Source: Acidobacteriota bacterium (GTDB lineage Bacteria; Acidobacteriota; Terriglobia; Terriglobales; Acidobacteriaceae). Taken from it: 64,000 nt of DNA. A program made the position numbers and the translations under genes. Location: the NCBI GenBank assembly GCA_013289795.1, contig JABCZH010000018.1, forward strand, positions 1 through 64,000, written 5' to 3'. Of this stretch, positions 43,679 through 52,934 are shown piece by piece (position 1 is the stretch's first letter; every line of letters begins with the position of its first letter). Under the pieces are notes generated by a model, which saw only the letters and a program-made list of their open reading frames with translations, was not told the origin of the DNA and searched no databases.

Positions 43679-45211
43679 TCAATTTCGCGATGGCACCAAG
43701 TCCAGCGCATCCAGGCCGGTGACGGCATAGAGCGGTTCCCTGGTGCGTGTCGCCTGTTGCAGCATAGTCTCAGTCACGCGGCGGGTAACTGCGGTCAACA
43801 TGACCAGGGCCAACCACAGCATGTACGGACTCATGCATCTTCCCCCAAAGTTCGCACCAAACAGACCTTGAAGAAACGTATGGACATACAAACCCAGGCA
43901 CCCGATGGTCAGAAGGTAAGCATGCCAGGCTTGCTTGCTGTCCGGCCGCAGGCTCCGCAGCATCTTGCAGGTTTTCAGCGAACTGAAGATGTTGCGCAGC
44001 ATCATGAAATGAATCATGAGCAGTAGCAGTTCGCCGAGAGCTCCATTGTTGTAAGCAACCTCCAGGAAGCCGTTGTGCACGTGAACTGCTCCGCTAGCCA
44101 ACCCGCTCGTGTTCTCCCATGAAAAAAACGTGGCCAGATAACCGCGCCCCAAAATTGGACTCTGCTTCATGGCAGTGATCGCTTTGCCCCAGATCACGGT
44201 TCGCCCCGTCAGCGTGGAACCGCCCTGATAGCTCTGCAGGTAACCTGCTAGGGGTGTGACCGAAATGATCAGCGCCGACAAAGCGCCTAAGCCCACCATC
44301 AGGCCGAGGCTGCGCACAACCTTCTTCTGCAGAAGCATGAAAATGCCTGCCGCAAGAAAACCCCCGATGACCCCAGCCTTTCCGAAGCCCAGCAGCATGA
44401 CGACCGCACCCAGGAGTCCAGTGACCACCCACTGTCGTTTCTTGGTCATGGCATACAGCATCATCGATATCACCATTAGCGCCGCTGCCAATGGGCTCAA
44501 GAGGTCGGGGTCAGCATTGAGTCTACCTTCAAAAAAGAATCCCTCTGGTTCCTTGGTGGCGTAGTAGACAGGCAGCGCCGTCAAAAACACGAAGGCTGCG
44601 GCGGTAACTTTCAGAAACAACTCAATGTCGGAGACGTCTTTGATCAGACTGGCGCAGAGTTGCAGCAGGCAAACGGCCAGAACCAGTTTAAAGCCCCACG
44701 CCATTGCGTACGCAGGGCCCGGCGCCCAGGCAATTGAAATCAGACAAGTCAAAACAAAAAACGTTAACCACTTGGACGTACCCTGGAACAGTTGACGCAG
44801 GTATCCGGGGCTGCGTAACGTCAGGATAAACAACACCGCTCCGCAGGCCAGCCACATCGCGGCTTCGGCATATGCATACAGCGAAAACTGCCCTTTGCCT
44901 ATGCCGAAGCTGGTATTGACGCGGCTAAAGAATACTTCGTCCACCAACAGCATCCACCAAATCGTCAGCGCCAGCCGGAATATCATCCTTCGCTCATCTA
45001 CCTTCTTCACGATCGCGGTGCCGACGACGACGCAAAGCAGAATAAAAAATAACCCGGCATCGGCCAGAATGGGAATGGTTCCATCATCGAAGGAGATCGC
45101 CGGCAACATGGGCATGAACCAAATCGCAAAGGCCGTGACCCCGACCATGCCCGCAATCGCGCCCCACGAAAACCACCCCCGCGCCGGACGATCAGCTGCT
45201 TTTCCGTACAT
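43679..45211 (-). CDS. O-antigen ligase/polymerase family membrane protein (Wzy-like)
   Basis: A 510-residue protein with about 11-12 membrane helices. The large periplasmic loop has the family pattern TGRTVIWGKAITAMKQSPILGRGY and HVHNGFLEVAYNNGALG, where the Arg and His are usual catalytic residues. ATG 45211 is chosen: GAGGGAG lies six bases upstream. In a Wzx/Wzy pathway this would polymerise the flipped repeat units in the periplasm, or ligate them to an acceptor. No second candidate for the polymerase is in the run, so polymerase is the more likely role. Confidence 0.88.
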   Translation of the reverse strand: MYGKAADRPARGWFSWGAIAGMVGVTAFAIWFMPMLPAISFDDGTIPILADAGLFFILLCVVVGTAIVKKVDERRMIFRLALTIWWMLLVDEVFFSRVNTSFGIGKGQFSLYAYAEAAMWLACGAVLFILTLRSPGYLRQLFQGTSKWLTFFVLTCLISIAWAPGPAYAMAWGFKLVLAVCLLQLCASLIKDVSDIELFLKVTAAAFVFLTALPVYYATKEPEGFFFEGRLNADPDLLSPLAAALMVISMMLYAMTKKRQWVVTGLLGAVVMLLGFGKAGVIGGFLAAGIFMLLQKKVVRSLGLMVGLGALSALIISVTPLAGYLQSYQGGSTLTGRTVIWGKAITAMKQSPILGRGYLATFFSWENTSGLASGAVHVHNGFLEVAYNNGALGELLLLMIHFMMLRNIFSSLKTCKMLRSLRPDSKQAWHAYLLTIGCLGLYVHTFLQGLFGANFGGRCMSPYMLWLALVMLTAVTRRVTETMLQQATRTREPLYAVTGLDALDLVPSRN

Positions 45212-45226
45212 TCTTGTCTCCCTCAC

Positions 45227-46132
45227 CTATCGTGACAAACTTTGAAGCACCCGCTCGCCCTCGGTTTCCTGGCTCGACAGCGGATACCCGAGTCTCTGCA
45301 AGATGCTGCCCGCGTGTTGCGTGATGAATTGCACCTGTTCGGGCGTCAGTTTTGCGCGCCATCCCTGCACCTCGCCCTTTCGCACAAACTGACCCTTCAC
45401 CGAAGCGCGCTGCGGCGCAACCCGTTCCTTCTCCTTCATTTTGGCCAGCGAGTTGTGCTCGATGGCGCGTTGAATCAAGGCCGGGTCACTATCGACTCCT
45501 AGGAACGTGGCAATCCGCGTAAATTGTTCTAGCGGATTCTTGCGCAGCTCTTCGTATTGAACTTTCAACAGGTTGGGAGTGGCTCCAATGGGAGAGTCCA
45601 ACCAGGAGGCAACGTGCTTTTGCCAGGGCCCGAAGGGGTTCACCTTCTTGCGCAAGAAATCGGAAATGAATGCGTCCAGGTCATCCTCAAAAAATTCCAG
45701 TGCGGTAGTGTAAGCAAATTCCGACAGGATCACGTCTCTGACATCCCGCACCAGGTAGATGGCCTTGTGATACTGCTTGCGATATTGCTCGTGCGTTGCC
45801 AGCAGGCGGCCGCCGCCCGGAAGCACAGCAGCGCCGGTTGCTTGATTGCCGACTCCGTGCAACATGCCGTTCACTTCATCGAATCCACCCTCGTGGCCGG
45901 TAAGGATTTCCAGCAGCACGAACCGCGACCATGTCGTCCCCGACCGCGGGTAGGACCCAAGAAAAACGTCGGCCGGGCGGAAGCCGTGATGTCGCAACCA
46001 AACCAGCGGTGCACGCAGCCCCGTTCTCGACAACTTCCGGCGTAGCTTGCGATAGGCATTCGTCGGCTTACTCCGCTGCTTCGAATAGAGGCCTCGTTTC
46101 GGCAGTTCAAAATCGTGAAACTTCTTTGCCAT
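45227..46132 (-). CDS. Sulfotransferase family protein 2
   Basis: A 301-residue protein of the Sulfotransfer_1 type. The PAPS loop is VFLGSYPRSGTTWSRF near residues 56-70, and the 3'-phosphate-binding segment is AIYLVRDVRDVILSEFAY near 123-140. The C-terminal KGEVQGWRAKLTPEQ matches the conserved R-K-G-x-x-G-x-W-K motif, here read RKGEVQGWR. A 5'-acceptor His lies in THEQYRKQYH. It should transfer sulfate to a sugar hydroxyl. Only distantly related to sulfotransferase 1, so two different positions may be sulfated. Confidence 0.88.
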   Translation of the reverse strand: MAKKFHDFELPKRGLYSKQRSKPTNAYRKLRRKLSRTGLRAPLVWLRHHGFRPADVFLGSYPRSGTTWSRFVLLEILTGHEGGFDEVNGMLHGVGNQATGAAVLPGGGRLLATHEQYRKQYHKAIYLVRDVRDVILSEFAYTTALEFFEDDLDAFISDFLRKKVNPFGPWQKHVASWLDSPIGATPNLLKVQYEELRKNPLEQFTRIATFLGVDSDPALIQRAIEHNSLAKMKEKERVAPQRASVKGQFVRKGEVQGWRAKLTPEQVQFITQHAGSILQRLGYPLSSQETEGERVLQSLSR

Positions 46133-46211
46133 TCTTCCGTCCCGTCCTTTCTAAGATCCTGTTGTCACGTCCGTTCGGATGAGCGCACACCCTCTCACGC
46201 TGTTCCAAGGC

Positions 46212-47696
46212 TTAGTCAGACACTCCCTCGGCAGCGGTTGCTTCCTGTCTTCCGCGCCACGCGCCCAACCGCTCGATCCCGAGCGAACGTCCGGCTGCCT
46301 TGCGACGCAGTATCCACACTAGGAAGATCCAGGAAAGCACATCTGACACATTCGTGCCCCAAATGGCCCCGGAGAGACCGTAAAACCAAGTGGCCGGAAT
46401 CCCGATCACCAGCGAGGCGGCGGTTGCCAGCGCAAACGCCACAAACACCGAAGAGGGAGACTCCATTGCCCGCAAGGCGATGGCCGAGCCAAAACTGCCG
46501 CACCAAGCAATCGAACCCAGCGCCACGATCGGCAACAAATGGGTGACTTCGATGTAGCGGCCAGAGTAGAGCGCGTGAAACGCCGCTCCTTGCCAGAATA
46601 AAATCACCGCCCAATACGCGATGGCTATCCCGACCGCGACCAGCGTCATCCTTCGGCTCAAAGCCCCGGCGCTGGCTTTCCCCTCGCGCCCGATCACCGA
46701 AGCTGCGTATGGCAGAAAGAGCAGGCCCAGCGCGACCTTGACCTGTTCGACTGGCAACGTCAAATTCATTAACGCTTTCAATTGTCCGGACTGCGCCATG
46801 GTTTTGAACGAACCGAGCAGCGCATAGTAGATGTTGGCGGGAACCCAACTGGCCACGCAACTCAATAAGGCCCAGCACCCATAACGCCAATGACGTCCCC
46901 AGACTTCACTGACAGGGTGATCAAAAGGGCCGGGGCGCAGTTCTTTTTGCAATCGCACCAGCAGATAGATACCCGTGCCCAGGGCCGCTATCCCAATCAG
47001 TACGAAAGCGCTGAATGGCGACAGCAAGCCTCGCCGATACACCAAGAACAGCAAGCCCAGGCTGATGGCAAAGTAGATCAACGCCCCGACCGCCGCTTTT
47101 GCCGGTGATAGTTCCAGATAGAAGCTGCGTCGAGCCAGCCAAAATAACAACACACACGGGGACGCGATGGTCACGCCCGCCAACGCTCCGCCCAACCCGC
47201 TCGCCGGCGCCACTTTCCAGGCGATGAATGCGCTACCGCCGAACGCCGCCGCAATCGCCAGCGACATCGCCACATGAATCCAGATCAAAGAACCCAGGTA
47301 TCCCCGCAAACTCTTGCGGTAAGACGACCCGCCGAAGACCGCCATCGGCTCCAGAACCAGAGAGCCATAAACCAGCGACAGCAGAACGAAGAATCCGAAA
47401 GCAACTGCGTACGCTCCGTACTGTTCCGGAACCAACCACCGGGCAAGGAGGATACTCACCACAAAGTTGGAACCGGAAATCAGCCCCTGATCGAGGACTG
47501 CACAGCCTCCCTTATGAAGCCAGGGCACGAACCGTGACATCACCGTCTCATGACTGATACCAAGAAACCGGGCCGGAAATAGCCGCTCCAGCGCGGCCGA
47601 AAACCACCCGGTTGCGGGCTTTTGCGCAACCGACGCCTCAGGTTCTTGAATGTCTGTCTCAGGCAAAGTTGGGTTCTCGTGTTTACTTGGTTGCAA
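46212..47696 (-). CDS. Polysaccharide flippase (Wzx-like)
   Basis: A 494-residue membrane protein with about 12 helices, of the MOP superfamily. AVLDQGLISGSNFVVSILLARWL near residues 66-88 and EQYGAYAVAFGFFVLLS are typical of the first helices of Wzx/RfbX proteins. The first ~50 residues are a hydrophilic cytoplasmic extension. Its start is uncertain: TTG 47696 has no clear ribosome binding site, but it lies just 17 bases after the NRPS stop. It should flip the lipid-linked repeat unit, with any attached amino acid, across the inner membrane. Confidence 0.87.
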   Translation of the reverse strand: MQPSKHENPTLPETDIQEPEASVAQKPATGWFSAALERLFPARFLGISHETVMSRFVPWLHKGGCAVLDQGLISGSNFVVSILLARWLVPEQYGAYAVAFGFFVLLSLVYGSLVLEPMAVFGGSSYRKSLRGYLGSLIWIHVAMSLAIAAAFGGSAFIAWKVAPASGLGGALAGVTIASPCVLLFWLARRSFYLELSPAKAAVGALIYFAISLGLLFLVYRRGLLSPFSAFVLIGIAALGTGIYLLVRLQKELRPGPFDHPVSEVWGRHWRYGCWALLSCVASWVPANIYYALLGSFKTMAQSGQLKALMNLTLPVEQVKVALGLLFLPYAASVIGREGKASAGALSRRMTLVAVGIAIAYWAVILFWQGAAFHALYSGRYIEVTHLLPIVALGSIAWCGSFGSAIALRAMESPSSVFVAFALATAASLVIGIPATWFYGLSGAIWGTNVSDVLSWIFLVWILRRKAAGRSLGIERLGAWRGRQEATAAEGVSD

Positions 47697-47713
47697 AGAC
47701 TGCGAAAGTTGAG

Positions 47714-50416
47714 TTAGGACGCCTGCAAGCTAACGCCGGCGCGTTCGTATTCCGATCGTGCGGCATCAATCCAGCCCTTCAGACGATCGGACAACTTCTG
47801 CACTTGCGGCTCGAGCAAAATGTCGTAGTGATCGCTCGCAATCTCGTGAACTACCAGACGGCCCGCTAGATCCTTCCACAAAGCATGAGGATCGAACGAA
47901 CCCTCGAGAGGTTTTTCGGTTGCGCGTACCAGAGTCACCTTGCCCGGGTACGGCTGTAGAATGTATTTCGAAGCGGCGGCACGATTTGCATTGTGAACAT
48001 TCCAGAGTGACTTGGGAACATGCAAGCCGCGCCAGGTCCGTCGAATCTTCTTTTCCACCGCCCGTGGCACATCGTGCAACCAATGCTTCCGTGACGGCTT
48101 GAACAACGCTTTTAACAAAGAAACCGCCCCGGTCTTCACGTCGCCAGGATAGGTGTCAAACAGCACCAGGAGCCCCACATCCTCGCCTGCGGCGCGGAGT
48201 TGCTGCGCGATTTCGTAGGCGACCAAGCCGCCGAAAGAAAATCCGCCGAGAAAATAAGGGCCATGCGGCTGCACCCCACGCATCTCCGAGATGTAAAGGG
48301 AAGCCATCGCGCCAATGCTGGTAAGGCACGGGTTCTTCCCGTCCAGGCCTTGGGACTGCAAACCGTAAAGCGGATAGTCGGGCGCCATGTGCTGCCCGAG
48401 GCGATTAAAACCGAGAACATTGCCGCCGATTCCGTGAATGCAAAAAAAAGCCGGCTGCGCGCCCACGGGTTGCACCGGTACAAGCGAGGACCAGTGTCGC
48501 GACAATTCGTCGTGACGCAGCACGGTGGCGAGTCGCTCGATGGTCGGAGCGTGAAACAGCACTGCCAGCGGCAGAGTCTTGCCCAATGCCTGCCCGGTGC
48601 GATGCATCAGTCTGGCCGCCAACAACGAGTGGCCACCCAACTCAAAAAAGTTATCGCGGATACCAATCGGCCGCTTGCCCAACACCTCTTCCCAGAGACC
48701 CACTAATTGGACCTGCAACGGGTCAGTCGCCATCGCAAATGTTGCCGCCGACCGCTCAAACTGTGGCGCCGGCAGGTCGCGCCGGTTAATCTTGCCGTTC
48801 GGAGTCAGCGGCATAACCGGCAAGTCAACAAAGGCTGATGGCACCATGTAGTCCGGCAGCTGTTCCAGTAGGTAACGGCGAAGTTCCGCCAGAACCGGCT
48901 TCGCGCCCTGAATAACTGTGAAATACGCCACCAGTTGCTTGCCGCCGTCTGCATCCTCTCTCGCCACCACTGCCGCATCGCGAATACCGGGATACTTGGC
49001 CAGCAAGCTTTCGATTTCGACAGGTTCAACCCGAAAACCGCGAATCTTGATCTGATCATCGACCCGGCCCAGAAACTCGATATCACCAGAAGGCAGATGC
49101 CGGCCTCGATCACCCGTCTTGTATAACCGTGCTTCGGGGTTGGATGAAAATGGATCGGGAATAAATTTCTCCGCGGTCAACTCGGGGCGGTTGAGATAAC
49201 CGCGCGCAACCCCCACTCCTCCGACGTGCAATTCGCCGTCAACGCCAACGGGAACTGGATTGAGCTTGGAATCAAGCAGATAAACTTGAACATTCGCCAG
49301 CGGACGCCCAATCGGAATATTCTCTGGAATCGGCTCTCCCGCCTCATATTTCGGTTCAAAGGCAGTGGCGCAGATGCTGGTCTCGGTGGGTCCGTAGGTA
49401 TTAATCCAGCGCACGCCTTTCGCCGCCGAATTCAACCACTTCGCGTACGCCTGCGAAGACGGCTTCTCCCCTCCCACGATGACCAGTCGCAAGCCGGATG
49501 GAATCACCTTCTCCAGTTGAGCGAACTCATGGACCCACTCATGCCAGTAGGCGGTCGGTAAATCCAGAACCGTAATCCCCTGTTTCTCTGTCCACTTCAA
49601 GAACTCGGGAACCGCGAGCGGCACATCCTCGTCCTTCAGCACCAGGGTCGCTCCACTCAACCAGGTGATGAACATTTCCTCGATCGCGATGTCAAAGCTA
49701 ATCGAACAGAATTGCAGTACCCGGTCTTGTGGAGTGATGGCATACATGCGAGCTGCGTTTGTGTTGTAATTCACCAGCCCAGCATGTGTGAGCAGAACCC
49801 CCCTTGGCTTTCCGGTAGAACCCGACGTATAGACTACGTAAGCGACATCCGCGGGGGTAACATCGCTTTCCGGATTCGTCCGCAGCTGACTCGACATGGC
49901 AGCCCTGGCGCCGGTCAACGAAATTACTTCGCAGTCCTCCGGCACAACCGCCGGAAGTGCGTCTTCTCCTGTGATTACCACCCGGGCCTGCACGTCGTCC
50001 AGCATGTACTTCAGGCGGTCGGTGGGATAACCAAGATCAAGCGGCACGCACGCGGCGCCTGACTTCAGGACCGCGAGCACCGCAATTGCCAGTTCGGGTG
50101 AAGAGTCGAGACAGATTCCAACCCGCTGGTTTCGTCCCACTCCGCGGCTGCGCAGATAGTGGGCTAACTGGTTGGCGCTATCGTTGAATTCACGATACGA
50201 AAGCCGTCGGCCGGAACCGACCACCGCAATTTGCTCGGGCCGGTTCTCGGCTTGCTCTTCGATCAATTCGTGCAGGCATTGTTCCCAGGGATAATCACAT
50301 GCCGTCTGGTTCCATTCGAACAGGACTTGCTGCTTCTCGCTTTCCGTCATTGTTGGAAATAGCGGCAGCTTCTCCTCCGAATTCCCTTCTGCCAAACTGG
50401 GTTCCCGCGTGAGCAT
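47714..50416 (-). CDS. NRPS A-T-TE protein with condensation domain lost
   Basis: A 900-residue protein. The first ~45 residues (LPLFPTMTESEKQQVLFEWN, then TACDYP) are the usual linker between condensation and adenylation domains, so an ancestral C domain seems to be missing. The A domain has VYTSGSTGKPRG, NTYGPTETSI and YKTGDRGRH; pocket residues read about D-I-E-D-I-G-T-I-C-K, substrate not known. The carrier has LGGHSLLAAR near residue 594. The thioesterase (about 640-885) has GFSFGG with Ser727 and ASDHYDIL with the catalytic His. It would load and release one amino acid. The ATG shares one base with the stop of the sugar transferase gene. Confidence 0.92.
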   Translation of the reverse strand: MLTREPSLAEGNSEEKLPLFPTMTESEKQQVLFEWNQTACDYPWEQCLHELIEEQAENRPEQIAVVGSGRRLSYREFNDSANQLAHYLRSRGVGRNQRVGICLDSSPELAIAVLAVLKSGAACVPLDLGYPTDRLKYMLDDVQARVVITGEDALPAVVPEDCEVISLTGARAAMSSQLRTNPESDVTPADVAYVVYTSGSTGKPRGVLLTHAGLVNYNTNAARMYAITPQDRVLQFCSISFDIAIEEMFITWLSGATLVLKDEDVPLAVPEFLKWTEKQGITVLDLPTAYWHEWVHEFAQLEKVIPSGLRLVIVGGEKPSSQAYAKWLNSAAKGVRWINTYGPTETSICATAFEPKYEAGEPIPENIPIGRPLANVQVYLLDSKLNPVPVGVDGELHVGGVGVARGYLNRPELTAEKFIPDPFSSNPEARLYKTGDRGRHLPSGDIEFLGRVDDQIKIRGFRVEPVEIESLLAKYPGIRDAAVVAREDADGGKQLVAYFTVIQGAKPVLAELRRYLLEQLPDYMVPSAFVDLPVMPLTPNGKINRRDLPAPQFERSAATFAMATDPLQVQLVGLWEEVLGKRPIGIRDNFFELGGHSLLAARLMHRTGQALGKTLPLAVLFHAPTIERLATVLRHDELSRHWSSLVPVQPVGAQPAFFCIHGIGGNVLGFNRLGQHMAPDYPLYGLQSQGLDGKNPCLTSIGAMASLYISEMRGVQPHGPYFLGGFSFGGLVAYEIAQQLRAAGEDVGLLVLFDTYPGDVKTGAVSLLKALFKPSRKHWLHDVPRAVEKKIRRTWRGLHVPKSLWNVHNANRAAASKYILQPYPGKVTLVRATEKPLEGSFDPHALWKDLAGRLVVHEIASDHYDILLEPQVQKLSDRLKGWIDAARSEYERAGVSLQAS

Positions 50417-51864
50417 CAGGCCGCGCCGATTCCCCGAAACACCGCAGGAATGGTCCGGGCCAGTATCTGAACGTCAAGCCAAAGCGACCAATTGCGCACA
50501 TATTGCAGATCCAGTTCCATCCACTTGTGAAATGGCAATGAACTGCGGCCGCTCACTTGCCATAAACAAGTAATGCCAGGGCGCACGCTGAAGCGGCAGC
50601 GCTGCCAGTCCTCGCCTGCCTCGGTAAGCAGCTCGTAATCGCGCAACTGCAGCGGACGTGGTCCGACCAAGCTCATGTCGCCATTCAGAACGTTAAACAG
50701 CTGAGGCAGTTCGTCAATGCTGGTCTTGCGCAGAAACTTGCCAATGGGCGTAAGCCGGGGATCGTTCCTGATCTTGAATACTGGTCCCGAAACCTCGTTC
50801 AGGTGCTCCACATCGCGCAGTTTCTTCTCCGCGCCCACGACCATGGTGCGGAACTTATAGATATGAAAAACCCGCTTGTTCAGGCCGATTCTCTTCTGTA
50901 TGAAGAACACGGGGCCGGGAGATGTAAGTTTGAGCAGGATCGCGGTCAGCAGAAGTACGGGCGTAACCACGATCAGCAGCAGCAGAGACAACATGAAGTC
51001 AATCGAACGTTTGATGGTTGTGGGCCAACCCTCAGCAATCCCGCTGTAATGCGTTATTACTGGTGAGCCTTCAAACTCCTCCGTCTTCGAAGAGCGATGC
51101 TTCAAGTTGAACAAATCCGACAGCACCCGCACCACGATGCCCTGCTGTTCGCACATGGCGACGACATCGGAAGCGAAATCGTGAAACGAACGCATCGGCA
51201 CCGTGAGCACGATCTCGTCTACCACGCTGCGCCGAACAAAGGAGCGCAGATTGTCGAGATCGCACACCACCTGCCAGCCGTGCTCCTGGAGTGCCCCAAT
51301 GCCGCTCCATTCTGTGTCAGCGAAACCCAGAATGCGATAACCCAGTTCGGGTTTTGACCGTATGGTCTTGGCAAATTCAATGGCGCGCAGATTGGAACCG
51401 ACAATCAGCATGTTGCGCGAATCGCGCCCGTGCATCCGCAACCGCCGCAGCCAGGTTCGAACCGCCATGCGCGTGCCAACAACCATGCCGGTGCTGCAGC
51501 CCCAGAAAGTCAGTACGAAATTCGGCGTCACCCACTGGAAGTTGAGCAGGAAAGAGGCAAGTGCGAGAACCCCGGCGCATAGCGTCGTCGCCTTGAAAGC
51601 GTCCAAGGCCTCGCTCTTGCGGCTCGTCAGCCGCTTAGAGCCGTAAAGTCCAAAGCTCGCGAAGACGAGCTGCCAGCTCCCCAAAAGGACGGAGAAAATG
51701 ACTAGATCGAACAGCCTGATCCGGTACTGCAGGAACTGGATGAGTGAAACTGACCCTGAAGCCTCGATATGAGGCAGCGTAGCTATGGTAAAAGCAACAA
51801 CCAGGAGGACCAAGTCGCAGAGCTTGGTGATGCTGCTTAGTACTTGGCCTTTCATCGCGCCCAT
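50416..51864 (-). CDS. Polyprenyl-phosphate sugar phosphotransferase (priming enzyme)
   Basis: A 482-residue membrane enzyme that starts the repeat unit by moving a sugar-1-phosphate from a nucleotide sugar to undecaprenyl phosphate. It has four N-terminal helices, a CoA-binding-like domain (MLIVGSNLRAIEFAK), a further helix (SIDFMLSLLLLIVVTPVLLL) and the catalytic C-terminus with PVFFIQKRIGLNKRVFHIYKF, FLRKTSIDELPQLFNVLNGD, MSLVGPRPL and RPGITCLWQVSGRS. This is the WbaP/WcaJ/EpsL-type layout. The end is coupled to the A-T-TE gene (TGATG), which ties NRPS and polysaccharide synthesis together in one transcript. Confidence 0.93.
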   Translation of the reverse strand: MGAMKGQVLSSITKLCDLVLLVVAFTIATLPHIEASGSVSLIQFLQYRIRLFDLVIFSVLLGSWQLVFASFGLYGSKRLTSRKSEALDAFKATTLCAGVLALASFLLNFQWVTPNFVLTFWGCSTGMVVGTRMAVRTWLRRLRMHGRDSRNMLIVGSNLRAIEFAKTIRSKPELGYRILGFADTEWSGIGALQEHGWQVVCDLDNLRSFVRRSVVDEIVLTVPMRSFHDFASDVVAMCEQQGIVVRVLSDLFNLKHRSSKTEEFEGSPVITHYSGIAEGWPTTIKRSIDFMLSLLLLIVVTPVLLLTAILLKLTSPGPVFFIQKRIGLNKRVFHIYKFRTMVVGAEKKLRDVEHLNEVSGPVFKIRNDPRLTPIGKFLRKTSIDELPQLFNVLNGDMSLVGPRPLQLRDYELLTEAGEDWQRCRFSVRPGITCLWQVSGRSSLPFHKWMELDLQYVRNWSLWLDVQILARTIPAVFRGIGAA

Positions 51865-52058
51865 CAGGAAATCCTCTCAGCAGTGATTTTTGAAGGCGAA
51901 CGCTTTCTGGGTCGAGGCCAGGCGCTTCGTGAAAACTGGCCATTCACCGCGGACAAACAACTCGATGAATACGGAAAGGAAGGTGTTGGCTGCGCAACGC
52001 GCCGGAGCGGGATTCAAAAACTGCGGCTTTCCCTATCTCCGACTCGCCATGCTGCCAC

Positions 52059-52808
52059 TTACAAGCGGTTGTAAATTTTCTCTGGAATCGGGAAGGTCCG
52101 CTGATTCAACACTGCACCCAGCACTTTCACTTTCGAGGCTTGCAGTCCTTGAATCGTTTCCCGAGTTGAGTCGCGGCGCGAAGCATGCGCCTTGAGTACG
52201 ATCACGACGCCATCGGCCAAGTGCCCCAGAATAACGCCGTGGTTTGAAGCGTTCAGCGGCGCCACGTCAAACAGAACATAGTCGAACTCAGCGCTCAATT
52301 CAGCAACTCGCCTGCGCATCCGATCCGAAGTCAGAAGACCCAGTGCGCTGTCGCAAGATCCGCCGCAACTTACCAGCCAGAGATTGGGACGCAACTGAGT
52401 TGCATACTGACGGATGGGGCCCTCTCCGAGCAGCGCATCTGCCAGCCCATGGTGATTCTTTACCATGAATTCCTTGTGCATAGAGGGGTACCGTAGGTTG
52501 CAATCCACAATGCACACCGAACGGCCGACCTGCGAGGCCAGCATCTCGCCGGCGTGGGCGCAAACCCATGTCCCGCCATTTCCAGATTCGGTGGAAGTGA
52601 ATACTACCCGGCGTGGTCCGTCGGCTCCGGCCAGCAGGAAGGTCCGATGAACCAGTTTCGTGATCTCGTCACGGGCGATTCCATCGAGTTCCAGCCCTGG
52701 AAGAAAGCTGGACGGATCTGCCACCGGCGGAACCGGTCTCGCCTCCGGTTCTGGTTGCAACACCACCGCCTTACCCATCTGGTTCAGGAGTTCAAAGTTT
52801 CTGCTCAT
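52059..52808 (-). CDS. CpsD-like P-loop protein with degenerate Walker A
   Basis: A 249-residue cytoplasmic protein of the CpsD/CapB/BY-kinase fold. ATG 52808 (MSRNFELLNQMGKAV) is used. The Walker A place reads FTSTESGNGGTWVC: the Lys of the G-x-G-K-S/T loop is Gly. Walker A' is VCIVDCNLRYPSM and Walker B is YVLFDVAPL, both near normal. There is no Tyr cluster at the C-terminus (end FPIPEKIYNRL). An active ATP-dependent tyrosine kinase is therefore doubtful; it may be a regulatory partner of the Wzz-like protein encoded next upstream. Family position is clear, activity is not. Confidence 0.85.
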   Translation of the reverse strand: MSRNFELLNQMGKAVVLQPEPEARPVPPVADPSSFLPGLELDGIARDEITKLVHRTFLLAGADGPRRVVFTSTESGNGGTWVCAHAGEMLASQVGRSVCIVDCNLRYPSMHKEFMVKNHHGLADALLGEGPIRQYATQLRPNLWLVSCGGSCDSALGLLTSDRMRRRVAELSAEFDYVLFDVAPLNASNHGVILGHLADGVVIVLKAHASRRDSTRETIQGLQASKVKVLGAVLNQRTFPIPEKIYNRL

Positions 52809-52934
52809 GATGCCCCAAATTCCCTTCTTGGCCGATCGGCCGAGGTCACGCTTGCTTGCGGTTGAAGAAACTGGAGCCCGTCGCACCTAAAGGTGAAAGG
52901 GCATCCGTAGTCGATGGTTATCTTAAGAATGACG

